Assembly: GCA_020852035.1 (NCBI GenBank)
Contig: JADZBR010000381.1
Coordinates: 1 to 10,147, forward strand
Reading direction: 5' to 3'
Source of the DNA: Caulobacteraceae bacterium
GTDB lineage: Bacteria > Pseudomonadota > Alphaproteobacteria > Caulobacterales > Caulobacteraceae
DNA: 10,147 nucleotides
Below, in pieces: positions 1-8,031 of this stretch; position 1 is the stretch's first letter; every line of letters begins with the position of its first letter. The notes under the pieces were generated by a model, which searched no databases, was not told the origin of the DNA, and worked only from the letters and a program-made list of their open reading frames with translations. The translations under genes were made by a program, and so were the position numbers.

Positions 1-1204
<1,204 letters not shown>

Positions 1205-1214
1205 CGCGCAGAAA

Positions 1215-1244
1215 TCCCCCCATGCAGCGCAGCGAAATGGGGGA
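1215..1244. repeat. GC-rich intergenic palindrome between convergent genes
   Basis: CCCCCAT at 1217-1223 pairs perfectly with ATGGGGG at 1237-1243 around a 13-base loop rich in GCAGC and GCGAA. It fills the 49-base gap between the kinase stop and the stop of the opposing dioxygenase gene. It could end transcription from both sides, but neither strand has a convincing T-run. The loop and the G-rich right arm followed by AGGG resemble the longer element at 9964-10040, so the two may belong to one dispersed intergenic repeat class. Confidence 0.5.
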
Positions 1245-1253
1245 GGGTCTGAG

Positions 1254-2114
1254 TCAGTACGGCGTGTCGCCCGCCACGGTCGTGCGGTGCATGAGCCGCA
1301 GGTGCCCGTCATAGCCGCCCTCGGCCAGGTGCACCGTGCAGCGGTTGTCCCACATGTTCAGCATGTCGGGCCGCCAGCGGTGGCGGTAGACGAACTCAGG
1401 CCGCACAATGTGCTTGAAGAGGAAGCCGAGGATCGCATCGCTCTCGGCGGGCGCGAGGCCCTCGATGGCGAGCGTGTAGGTGGGGCTGACGAACAGCGCC
1501 TTGCGGCCGGTCACCGGGTGGGTGCGCACCAGCGGATGGACATGGGTCTTGTCCGCCTCCGGGCTGGAGATGATCTGCATGGTCCGCTTCTCGGTCTCGC
1601 GGGCGAAGACGCCGTTCTCGCCGTAGGGCCGGCCGGCCGAATGCACCGCCCGCAGGGACGCCAGCATCGCCTTGAAGCCGTCGGACAGCGCCTCGTAGGC
1701 GCGCGAGCAGTCGGCGTAGAGCGTATCGCCGCCCACCGGCGGGATCACCTTGCCGTGCAGCAGGGTGGCGGCCGGCGGCTCGGGCTGGAAGCTCCAGTCG
1801 GAGTGCCAGCCGGCGCCGAAGTTGGTCGCCTTCTCGTCGGGCTCGCGGCGCAGCTCCAGGACGTTGGGATGGCCCTCCATAGGCTTGATGTAGGGATCCA
1901 CGCCGAACGGCCCGATCTGCAGAGTGAAAGCCTCCAGCTCCTCCAGCGTCAGCGGCTGGTCGGGGAAGTTCACCACCGAATGCCGCGCGAAGGCGTCCTT
2001 GACCTCCGCGAGCGTCCCGGGCGGCAGCGGCCGGGAGATGTCCAGCCCGCGGATCGCCGCGCCGAAGCCGGTCGACTCCGGCTCGACCCGGATCGTGCTG
2101 TAGACGGTTCCCAT
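1254..2114 (-). CDS. TauD/TfdA-family Fe(II)/2-oxoglutarate-dependent dioxygenase
   Basis: A 286-residue enzyme of the taurine dioxygenase superfamily, of full family length. Such cytoplasmic enzymes couple 2-oxoglutarate decarboxylation to hydroxylation of a substrate. The iron ligands are His104 and Asp106 (in GWHSDWSF) and His262 (in NRCTVHLA). Arg273 and Arg277 (in LRLMHRTTV) lie at the spacing of the 2-oxoglutarate-binding and substrate-facing arginines of E. coli TauD. The Asn of TauD that helps bind taurine aligns by eye with Gly100, so taurine is a doubtful substrate; sulfonates, alkyl sulfates, phenoxyacids or other carboxylates remain possible. I chose the ATG at 2114 because AGGAGG sits 7 bases upstream. 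An in-frame start at 2153 would overlap the preceding acetyltransferase gene and add an Arg-rich tail unlike the family. It is the last gene of the leftward four-gene cluster, 22 bases after the acetyltransferase stop. Confidence 0.9.
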   Translation of the reverse strand: MGTVYSTIRVEPESTGFGAAIRGLDISRPLPPGTLAEVKDAFARHSVVNFPDQPLTLEELEAFTLQIGPFGVDPYIKPMEGHPNVLELRREPDEKATNFGAGWHSDWSFQPEPPAATLLHGKVIPPVGGDTLYADCSRAYEALSDGFKAMLASLRAVHSAGRPYGENGVFARETEKRTMQIISSPEADKTHVHPLVRTHPVTGRKALFVSPTYTLAIEGLAPAESDAILGFLFKHIVRPEFVYRHRWRPDMLNMWDNRCTVHLAEGGYDGHLRLMHRTTVAGDTPY

Positions 2115-2120
2115 CGTTGC

Positions 2121-2127
2121 TCCTCCT
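2121..2127 (-). promoter_or_regulatory. Shine-Dalgarno site that fixes the dioxygenase start
   Basis: Read on the minus strand this is AGGAGGA, 7 bases before the ATG at 2114. It is the strongest ribosome binding site in the leftward cluster and argues for the 286-residue form rather than the longer open frame starting at 2153. It lies in the 22-base gap after the acetyltransferase stop, so the dioxygenase can be translated independently on a shared mRNA. Confidence 0.75.
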
Positions 2128-2136
2128 CTCCGTCGC

Positions 2137-2757
2137 CTAGACGGCCGCGCCATGCAGCCGTCGCCAGGTCTCGCGGTCCAGTTCCCAGTAGGCCGAGCGA
2201 CGGATCGTCCCGTCCGGCCGCACGCAGTCCCGCTCGCCCATGCGGACGAAGCCGGCGCGGTCGATCAGCCGCTGGGAGCGCACGTTGTCCAGCGCCGCGG
2301 TCAGGCACATCAGCCGCGCGCCGAGATGCTCGAAGATCCAGCCGAAGGTGGCCCCCGCGCCGGAACCGCCACGCCCCCGCCCCTGCAGATCGGCCCGCGA
2401 GGCGCCCGCCAGTTCCGCCGAGGCGCGCTCGGGCCAGACGGAGACGTGCGAATAGCCGGCGATGCGCCCCTCGTCGTCGAAATTGACCGTAAGCAGCCCC
2501 TCGCCGGCTTGCCGCTCCAGTTCGCAGGCGGCGATCCAGGCGGCGACGTTCTCCGCCGTGATCGGTCGCGGCAGGTCGTAGACCGGATCCGACACCGCCG
2601 GATCGGCCAGCAGGTCGGCCAGGGCCTGCGCGTGTTCCGGGCCGGCGACGACGCGGCCGGGGCCAAGGGCGGCGAGGTCCGGATCGCGCACCGCGCTCCG
2701 GATGGCTTCGGCCTCTTCGCGGGAGGCGACGACCACGGTGTCCGGCGGCGCGCTCAT
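2137..2757 (-). CDS. GNAT-family N-acetyltransferase (RimJ/RimL-like)
   Basis: A 206-residue protein of the GCN5-related acetyltransferase fold, which moves an acetyl group from acetyl-CoA to an amine. The acetyl-CoA loop is the Gly/Arg-rich stretch LQGRGRGGSGAGATFGWIF. It is followed by the family's C-terminal signature, with Asn-x-x-Ser-x-x-Leu-x-x-x-Ala-Gly-Phe (DNVRSQRLIDRAGF) and a closing strand of the Acetyltransf_3 type (RDCVRPDGTIRRSAYWEL). About 70 N-terminal residues (an Asp/Ala-rich region) precede the core fold. The start is GTG at 2760 or the adjoining ATG at 2757; AAGG on the minus strand fits the ATG better, so I used it. Substrate unknown: it may be a ribosomal protein N-terminus, an antibiotic or a metabolite. 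It follows the SDR gene by 61 bases and precedes the dioxygenase by 22, so it is probably part of the same transcript. Confidence 0.85.
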   Translation of the reverse strand: MSAPPDTVVVASREEAEAIRSAVRDPDLAALGPGRVVAGPEHAQALADLLADPAVSDPVYDLPRPITAENVAAWIAACELERQAGEGLLTVNFDDEGRIAGYSHVSVWPERASAELAGASRADLQGRGRGGSGAGATFGWIFEHLGARLMCLTAALDNVRSQRLIDRAGFVRMGERDCVRPDGTIRRSAYWELDRETWRRLHGAAV

Positions 2758-2779
2758 CACGCCTTGCCCGATGTCGGCG

Positions 2780-2806
2780 CCCGGCCGCGGGACACTCTCG
2801 GCCGGG
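2780..2806 (-). repeat. 8-bp GC-only hairpin between SDR and acetyltransferase genes
   Basis: CCCGGCCG at 2780-2787 pairs perfectly with CGGCCGGG at 2799-2806 around an 11-base loop. It lies in the 61-base gap between the SDR stop and the acetyltransferase start. There is no T-run after it on the minus strand, so full termination is unlikely. It may slow or partly stop transcription, or shield the upstream mRNA from 3' decay. Confidence 0.4.
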
Positions 2807-2818
2807 TCTCCTCAAGGC

Positions 2819-3790
2819 TCATGCGCGGGTTCCCACGGTGGTTTCGGACAAAGCCCAGAGCCGTTCCGCGCCATCCGGATCGAGCGCGTAGGGCATGACG
2901 CCGGCCATCGGGTTTTCCTGCGACCACGGCGGCGCCTGGGCGCAGTCCTCGAGGTAGAACCCGCCGACGCCCTTCAGCTCCGCCCCGACCGCCGCCCAGA
3001 CGGAGGTCGCCGCGCCCTGTTCTGTGGACTTGAAGCGGTCGTTGACCCGGCCCTCGTCGTCGATCCAGCCCATAGCCTTCTGCTCCTCGATCGGCAGGTG
3101 GCGCTGCAGCGGGGTCATGATGCCGCCCGGCATGACGGCGTTGGCGGTGACGCCCCTGTCCTTGAATCGCTCATGGAAGCCGACCGCGAAGAGGGCGTTG
3201 GCGGTCTTGGCCTGCCCGTAGGACGCCCATTTGTCGTATTCGCGATGTTTGAAATGCGGATCGTCGAAATCCACCGGCGAGCGTCGATGGCCGATGGAGG
3301 AGAGGGACACCAGCCGCGACTCCCGTCCCGCCTTCTGCGCTCCGGCGACCAGCGAGTCCGCCAGGAGAGTCGTCGCCAGGAAGTGGCCGAAGTGGTTGGT
3401 GCCGATCTGCATCTCCAGTCCGTCGGCGGTGTAGTCCAGCGGACAGGCCATGACGGCGGCGTTGTTGATCAGGATGTTCAGCGGCTTGCCCTTCCAGGCC
3501 GCCGCGAAGGGCCGGATCGAGGCGAAGTCGGACAGGTCCAGCATCTCCCAACGCGCGGGCGCGCCCTTGGCCGTCTTGTTGACCTCGGCCACCGCCTCTT
3601 CGGCGAGGCCGGGTTTGCGGGCGGCGATCACCACCTCGGCGCCGGCCTCGGCCAGGGCGCGGGCGGTCTCGACGCCGATGCCGGTGGCCGCGCCGGTGAC
3701 GACGGCGGTGAGACCCGTCAGGTCGTGGCCGGCGGCTACCTCGCGGGCGGTGGATCTGGCCCCGAAGGGCGAAGTGATGCGGTCGGCCAC
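2819..3790 (-). CDS. Short-chain dehydrogenase/reductase, retinol-dehydrogenase/WWOX-like
   Basis: A 323-residue NAD(P)-dependent oxidoreductase of the SDR superfamily. The Rossmann cofactor loop is TGAATGIG at residues 32-39, the NNAA motif is at 109-112, the active-site serine lies in SLSSIGH (162-168), and the catalytic pair is Tyr191 and Lys195 in YGQAK. The longer Ser-to-Tyr spacing and a total length above 300 fit the retinol dehydrogenase/WW-domain-oxidoreductase-like branch rather than the classical 250-residue SDRs. Basic Arg59 in AARKP after the second strand suggests NADP(H), which is inference. The start is a GTG with AGGAAGAGGAAA just upstream, and no early in-frame ATG exists. 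It follows the MBL-fold gene by 61 bases on the same strand. Its substrate is probably an alcohol/ketone or aldehyde but cannot be named. Confidence 0.92.
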   Translation of the reverse strand: MADRITSPFGARSTAREVAAGHDLTGLTAVVTGAATGIGVETARALAEAGAEVVIAARKPGLAEEAVAEVNKTAKGAPARWEMLDLSDFASIRPFAAAWKGKPLNILINNAAVMACPLDYTADGLEMQIGTNHFGHFLATTLLADSLVAGAQKAGRESRLVSLSSIGHRRSPVDFDDPHFKHREYDKWASYGQAKTANALFAVGFHERFKDRGVTANAVMPGGIMTPLQRHLPIEEQKAMGWIDDEGRVNDRFKSTEQGAATSVWAAVGAELKGVGGFYLEDCAQAPPWSQENPMAGVMPYALDPDGAERLWALSETTVGTRA

Positions 3791-3794
3791 GGCG

Positions 3795-3806
3795 TTTCCT
3801 CTTCCT
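3795..3806 (-). promoter_or_regulatory. Ribosome binding site supporting the GTG start of the SDR
   Basis: Read on the minus strand, AGGAAGAGGAAA ends four bases before the GTG at 3790, and its second AGG is 7 bases away. The purine tract at the right distance, with no nearby in-frame ATG, makes GTG the start. Confidence 0.65.
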
Positions 3807-3851
3807 GTCGCCGCGACCCTAAGCCCAGAACGTCACCTCAGGCCACCCGGC

Positions 3852-4943
3852 TCAGCAGGCCGCGCGATACCAGTCGACGCCGTCGGCGTCGGTTTCCCTG
3901 ACCGCCCGGCCGCGGGTGATCAGGCAGTTGAGGTGCGCCAGGCTCTCCCCGGTGGCCATGCCCAGCAGGTAGGGGGTGATCTTGCGGCGGAAGAGCACGT
4001 GGAAGACGTCCACCGCCCGCTTCGGCTCGGCGATCAGCCGTTCGAGGCGCGCCAGGCCCCGCTCGTGGCCGGAGATCAGGTGATCGATCCGCGCATGCAG
4101 GCCGAAGAACGGATCGTTGTGCGCCGGCAGCACCAGCACCGTGTCCGGCACGCGCCCCTTGATGCGCGCCAGCGAAGTCAGCCAGTCGGTCAGCGGGTCG
4201 GCGTCCGGCTCGGTCGGATGCACCGAGACGTTCGAGGAGATGCGCGGCAGCACCTGGTCGCCGGAGATGAAGACGTCGAGGTCGGGGCAGTGCAGGCAGG
4301 CGTGCTCGGGCGAGTGCCCCGAGCCGACCACCACGCGCCACTCGTGTTCGCCGATCGGGACGAAGTCGCCGTCCTTCAGCCGATGGAAGCTGTCCGGCAG
4401 GGCATGCATGCCGTGTCCGAAGCCGCCGAAGCGCGCGCGGTAGTGATTGAGCGCCTCGTCGTCCCAGCCAGCGGCGCGGAAGAACCGGATGCCGTCCGGC
4501 GGCGCCTCGCGGCCCGTGTCGGCGGCGAGCGTGCGGCAGGTGAGATATTCCAGCCGGCTCATCCACAGGCGCGCGTCGTACTGGCGCGAGAGCCAGCCGG
4601 CCATGCCGGTGTGGTCCGGGTGCATGTGGGTGACCAGCACCCGTGTGGCGGGCTTGCCGCCCAGCGGCCCCTTGAAGGCGGCGGTCCAGGCGCGGGCGCT
4701 TTCGGCTGAGGAGATGCCGGTGTCGACGATCGCCCAGCCGTCGCCGTCGGCCACCGCCCAGACGTTGATGAAGGAAAGCGCCCCGCCCAGCGGCATGCGC
4801 AGCCACTTCACGCCGTGGGCGATATCGACGGCCTCGCCGAGCTTCGGCCCGTCCTCGAAAGGATAGGTCAGCTTCGCCTTGGCCTGTTCGGCCGGAGCCA
4901 GTTCCAATCCGTCGCGCAACGCCTCGCCTCCTCGCGCCGCCAT
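3852..4943 (-). CDS. Metallo-beta-lactamase-fold hydrolase with C-terminal winged-helix region
   Basis: A 363-residue binuclear-metal hydrolase of the MBL superfamily (glyoxalase II/LACTB2-like group), predicted cytoplasmic since no signal peptide is visible. The HxHxDH metal site is THMHPDH with His106, His108, Asp110 and His111. The third ligand is His210 (GSGHSPEH), the bridging Asp is Asp229 (ISGDQVLP), and the late histidine is His275 (PAHNDPF). Residues about 285-363 form an alpha/beta tail like the small winged-helix domain found after many such hydrolases. Typical substrates are thioesters, phosphodiesters or lactones, and none can be chosen here. It is the first gene of the leftward cluster and is transcribed divergently from the cysteine-repeat gene across 134 bases. 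The start ATG at 4943 has only a weak GGGA upstream, so a slightly later start is possible. Confidence 0.9.
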   Translation of the reverse strand: MAARGGEALRDGLELAPAEQAKAKLTYPFEDGPKLGEAVDIAHGVKWLRMPLGGALSFINVWAVADGDGWAIVDTGISSAESARAWTAAFKGPLGGKPATRVLVTHMHPDHTGMAGWLSRQYDARLWMSRLEYLTCRTLAADTGREAPPDGIRFFRAAGWDDEALNHYRARFGGFGHGMHALPDSFHRLKDGDFVPIGEHEWRVVVGSGHSPEHACLHCPDLDVFISGDQVLPRISSNVSVHPTEPDADPLTDWLTSLARIKGRVPDTVLVLPAHNDPFFGLHARIDHLISGHERGLARLERLIAEPKRAVDVFHVLFRRKITPYLLGMATGESLAHLNCLITRGRAVRETDADGVDWYRAAC

Positions 4944-5012
4944 CTATGTCCCGCTGGGCGTCGGTGGCAAACGGAACGCTGCGTCACAGTTCCGACAAAG
5001 CACACCCCTAGC

Positions 5013-5041
5013 TTGACCCCGAACCGCGCCCGGCGCTTATG
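5013..5041 (+). promoter_or_regulatory. Sigma-70-type promoter of the cysteine-repeat gene
   Basis: TTGACC at 5013-5018 and CTTATG at 5036-5041 are separated by exactly 17 bases, a good housekeeping-type match in an otherwise GC-rich stretch. Transcription would start near 5048, leaving a leader of about 30 bases that holds the ribosome binding site. The ATG at 5039 that opens the longest frame lies inside the -10 box, so it is not the start. Confidence 0.55.
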
Positions 5042-5063
5042 TCCGCGCGAGGAAGACACCCCC

Positions 5064-5069
5064 AGGAGA
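5064..5069 (+). promoter_or_regulatory. Ribosome binding site of the cysteine-repeat gene
   Basis: AGGAGA lies 8 bases before the ATG at 5078. It selects this ATG, after which a clean signal peptide begins at once. Confidence 0.75.
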
Positions 5070-5077
5070 CATTTGAG

Positions 5078-6418
5078 ATGAGGCGATTGGGCATTGGGTT
5101 GGCCGCCGCGCTGATGGTCGCGGCGTTCGCCACCGGCGCCAGCGCGCAGAAGAAACGCGGCGGCGAGATCACCGAGGCCGCCAGGACGCAGGGCATGGCC
5201 GAGGCGCCGGCCCTGGCCCAACAGGTCAAGATCGCCTGCCAGATCACCGACGCCCGCTTCATCGGCAAGATGGACGACAAGAAGGCCAAGACCTCCACCA
5301 GCTTCTACGAAGTCGATTGCGATCAGGGTCTCGGCTACGTCATCCAGCTTCCGGCCGGCGGCGCTCCCAGCGCCTTCAGCTGCCTGGAGACCGCCGCCCC
5401 TCAGGACGACGGCAAGGACAGCGGCCTGAAGTGCAAGCTGCCCGGCAACGCCAACCCGACGGCCGACCTGGCGCCGCTGCTGGCCAAGGCCGGCGTGCCC
5501 TGCACCGTCGAGAAGGCCCGGTCCATCGGCCAGAGCCCCACCAACACCTATATGGAAGTCGCCTGCCAGGGCGGCTCCGGCTATGTGCTGGTCGCCGGTT
5601 CGCCCGCCAATGTCAGCGACGCCGTGCAGGCCAACACCTGCCTGGCCTACGCCGGCGGCGGCAACATCAACTGCACCCTGACCGACGCCGCGGCGGCTCT
5701 GAAGGTCGTCGACCCGCTGGTCGCCAGCGCCGGCAAGAACTGCACGATCAAGGATCGCCGCTACGTCCTCACCACCAAGGACGGCGCCAACTACTTCGAG
5801 GTCTCCTGCGAGGACGGCAAGGGCTATGTCCTCGAACAGGGCGTCGACGGTTCGCTGAAGCGCACCATCGACTGCGCCAACGCCAGCTTCGTCGACGGCG
5901 GCTGCCGCCTGACGGACGCCCGCGCCGCCCAGACCGAACAGGCCGGCCTCTACACCAAGCTGGCCACGGCCGCCGGCTTCAAGTGCAACGTCGCCGAATA
6001 CGCCCTCTTGACCCAGCGGGACAACGAGGAGGTCATCGAGCTGAAGTGTTCGGATCGCCCGGACGGCGCGGTCGGCGTCTTCCCCGCCAGCGGCAAGGCG
6101 ACGATCTACGACTGCGGCCGCGCCGAACTGGTCGGCTTCCGCTGCGCCCTCACCATTGGTCCGGAAAACAAGAAGCAGCTGACCGCCGACCTGCAGAAGC
6201 TCGGCAAGAACAGCTGCACCGTCGCCGAGCAGCGTGTGGTCGGCAAGCTGTCCACCGGCAACGTGATCATGGAGGTCAGCTGTTCGGACGGCCTGGCCGG
6301 CTACATGATGGAATACGGCCTCAACCCGGTGGCGCCGAAGGAAGCCGTCGTCTGCACAATGGCCAAGAGCATGGCCGGCGGCTGCAAGATTCCGGCGAAC
6401 GTGAAGGCTTCGTCGTAA
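5078..6418 (+). CDS. Secreted protein with five four-cysteine repeats, family not recognised
   Basis: A 446-residue exported protein. Residues 1-23 are a signal peptide (MRR, a hydrophobic core, then ASA before Gln24, a signal-peptidase I site); the product is periplasmic or released. The mature part holds five repeats of about 80 residues, each with four cysteines: 54/81/102/119, 142/163/188/199, 222/244/266/276, 303/324/346/356 and 380/402/426/436. There are no other cysteines in the protein. Each unit starts with Cys-x-(V/I), has an aromatic or hydrophobic residue then Glu-Val/Leu-x-Cys, then (in all but the fourth) Gly-x-Gly-Tyr-Val or close to it, a third Cys, and a Gly-x-Cys-x-Leu end. 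A helical linker such as LAPLLAKAG or VDPLVASAG leads to the next unit. Repeat 1 is the longest, with a Lys/Asp-rich insert after its first Cys, and repeat 4 lacks the GYV. The even cysteine count suggests ten disulfides. No catalytic motif is visible, so a binding, structural or inhibitory role is only a guess. It has its own promoter and terminator. That it is a real gene is very likely; its function is unknown. Confidence 0.9.
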   Translation: MRRLGIGLAAALMVAAFATGASAQKKRGGEITEAARTQGMAEAPALAQQVKIACQITDARFIGKMDDKKAKTSTSFYEVDCDQGLGYVIQLPAGGAPSAFSCLETAAPQDDGKDSGLKCKLPGNANPTADLAPLLAKAGVPCTVEKARSIGQSPTNTYMEVACQGGSGYVLVAGSPANVSDAVQANTCLAYAGGGNINCTLTDAAAALKVVDPLVASAGKNCTIKDRRYVLTTKDGANYFEVSCEDGKGYVLEQGVDGSLKRTIDCANASFVDGGCRLTDARAAQTEQAGLYTKLATAAGFKCNVAEYALLTQRDNEEVIELKCSDRPDGAVGVFPASGKATIYDCGRAELVGFRCALTIGPENKKQLTADLQKLGKNSCTVAEQRVVGKLSTGNVIMEVSCSDGLAGYMMEYGLNPVAPKEAVVCTMAKSMAGGCKIPANVKASS

Positions 6419-6443
6419 GGCCGGCCTGCAGCCGAACGGATCA

Positions 6444-6470
6444 GGGGAGCGCCTCGGCGCTCCCCTTTTT
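6444..6470 (+). terminator. Rho-independent terminator of the cysteine-repeat gene
   Basis: GGGGAGCGCC at 6444-6453 and GGCGCTCCCC at 6456-6465 are a perfect inverted repeat, followed directly by TTTTT at 6466-6470. It begins 26 bases after the stop codon. The opposing gene ends at 6475, so the hairpin also sits at the 3' end of the leftward unit, but on that strand no T-run follows and termination would be weaker. Confidence 0.9.
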
Positions 6471-6474
6471 CGTA

Positions 6475-8031
6475 TCAGCCGAGCACGACCTCGATCAGCT
6501 TTGGCCCGCTTTCCTGCATGGCCGCCGCGAAAGCCGCGTCGAACGCCTCGGCGGTCTCGCAGCGGCTGGCCGGCACGCCCATCCCCCTGGCCATCGAGAC
6601 CCAGTCGATCCGCGGGTCGCCGAGGTCCAGGAGACGGCTCGCCGCCGGCCCGGCGTTGCCGGCGCCGGTGCGGTCGAGCTCGATGGAGAGGATGCGGTAG
6701 ACGTGGTTGGCGAAGACGATGACCGTCACGTCGAGGTTCTCGCGCGCCATCGTCCATAGGGACTGGACGGTGTACATCGCCGCCCCGTCGCCGTTGAGGG
6801 AGATGACCTTGCGGTCCGGCGCGGCCACCGCGGCTCCGACGGCCACCGGCATCCCCTGGCCGATGGCGCCGCCGGTCAGCGACAGCCAGTCGTGCGGCGC
6901 GGCCCGGGCGCCGTAGCCCGCCGCGCCGGCGGACGAGGTCACCCCGTCGTCCGAGACGATCGCGCTTTCGGGCAGGTGGCGGGCGAAGCTGGCGCCCACC
7001 GTGCCGGCGGTCACCGGCCCGCTCGGCATGTCGGGCAGCTTGTGTTCCGAGGCCGGCCCCTCCTTCGGCGCGCCCAGCGCCTCGGCCAGCATCTCGATGG
7101 CCGCCAGCCCGTCGCCGCCCACGTCGCAGAGGGTCTCGACCACGCAGCCCTCGGGGACCAGCACGCTCGCCCGGTCCGGGTAGGCGAAGAAGGCGACCGG
7201 CAGCTTGGCCTCGGCCAGCACCATCAGGTCGGTCCCCGCCAGGTCGTCCAGCGCCTGCTCGGCGAAATAGGCCATCCGCGCCGGCAGGAAGCGCCCCGCG
7301 CCCCGCGCCTGCTTGGAGGTGAAGCCGGCGGTCATCACCCGCACCCCGGCCGCCTCGATCCGCGCGACGAGCGCCAGGCCCTTGGCCAAGGTCAGGTCCC
7401 CGGAGATCAGCAGCAGCGGCTTCTTCGCCGCCCGGATACGCTCGGCGACGCCGTAGACGAGGTTGGCGTCGGGAACAGGACGGACCGGCAGATCGGCGAC
7501 CGGCCCCTTGCCGTTGGCCGGCGACCAGGCGCTGTCGGCCGGCAGGATCAGGCTGACTGGGCCTCCGGGCGGCCCGAAGCTGGCGGCCACCGCCTCGGCG
7601 GCAAGCGCCCCCACGGCGTCGGGGCTGTCGGCCGACTTCACCCAGATCGAGTTGGGCCCGACGATGGCCGGGATGTCGGAGTTCAGCGGCGCATCGTACT
7701 GCCGGTGATAGGTGGCGTGGTCGCCGATCACATTGACCACCGGCGTATAGGCGCGCCGGGCGTTGTGCAGATTGGCCAGGCCGTTGCCGTAGCCTGGGCC
7801 GAGGTGCAGCAGGGTGCAGGCCGGCTTGCCGGCGACGCGGCCGTAGCCGTCCGCCGCCCCGGTCGCCACGCCTTCGAACAGGCAGAGCACCGAGCGCATC
7901 GCCGGCTCGCGGTCCAGCGCCGAGACGAACTGCATCTCGCTGGTGCCAGGGTTGGCGAAGCATGCCGTCACCCCGTTGGCGACGAAGGTCTGCAGCAGCG
8001 CGTCCGCGCCGTTCATGCGCTCATCGGTCAT
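6475..8031 (-). CDS. Thiamine-diphosphate enzyme, benzoylformate decarboxylase/IlvB-like
   Basis: A 518-residue ThDP-dependent enzyme with the three-domain layout of the POX/AHAS/decarboxylase superfamily. The N-terminal Pyr domain carries NPGTSEMQF and the cofactor-activating Glu53 in FEGVATGAADGYGR. His76 in LLHLGPGYGNG aligns by eye with catalytic His70 of benzoylformate decarboxylase, where acetolactate synthases usually read SGPGATN. The middle domain spans roughly residues 185-330. The C-terminal PP domain has the Mg/ThDP motif GDG at 414-416 and Asn442, 25 residues between. Homologues are often labelled acetolactate synthase large subunit, but no small subunit is nearby and the motifs favour a 2-keto acid decarboxylase or carboligase. 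The ATG at 8031 overlaps the TGA of the preceding ligase gene (ATGA), so translation is likely coupled; a second ATG at 8016 is possible. The substrate is unknown but likely linked to the ligase's pathway. Confidence 0.88.
   Translation of the reverse strand: MTDERMNGADALLQTFVANGVTACFANPGTSEMQFVSALDREPAMRSVLCLFEGVATGAADGYGRVAGKPACTLLHLGPGYGNGLANLHNARRAYTPVVNVIGDHATYHRQYDAPLNSDIPAIVGPNSIWVKSADSPDAVGALAAEAVAASFGPPGGPVSLILPADSAWSPANGKGPVADLPVRPVPDANLVYGVAERIRAAKKPLLLISGDLTLAKGLALVARIEAAGVRVMTAGFTSKQARGAGRFLPARMAYFAEQALDDLAGTDLMVLAEAKLPVAFFAYPDRASVLVPEGCVVETLCDVGGDGLAAIEMLAEALGAPKEGPASEHKLPDMPSGPVTAGTVGASFARHLPESAIVSDDGVTSSAGAAGYGARAAPHDWLSLTGGAIGQGMPVAVGAAVAAPDRKVISLNGDGAAMYTVQSLWTMARENLDVTVIVFANHVYRILSIELDRTGAGNAGPAASRLLDLGDPRIDWVSMARGMGVPASRCETAEAFDAAFAAAMQESGPKLIEVVLG

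Larger units (their letters stand above)
4944..5077. promoter_or_regulatory. Divergent intergenic region
   Basis: These 134 bases separate the MBL-fold gene (leftward) from the cysteine-repeat gene (rightward), so promoters for both must lie here or nearby. The rightward promoter is clear (5013-5041). For the leftward gene I see only a weak TTGTCGG-like element on the minus strand near 4992-4998, without a convincing -10. No operator palindrome stands out. Confidence 0.5.

Noticed and set aside
5039..5077. Upstream ATG as the start of the cysteine-repeat protein
   Set aside because: It overlaps the predicted -10 box and would place 13 charged residues before the signal peptide; the ATG at 5078 has a proper ribosome binding site.
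4868..7963. A minus-strand frame of about 1,030 codons
   Set aside because: It runs antisense through the cysteine-repeat gene and its terminator and out of frame through the ThDP and MBL genes. Its Arg/Gly/Ala-rich composition is typical of chance frames in high-GC DNA.
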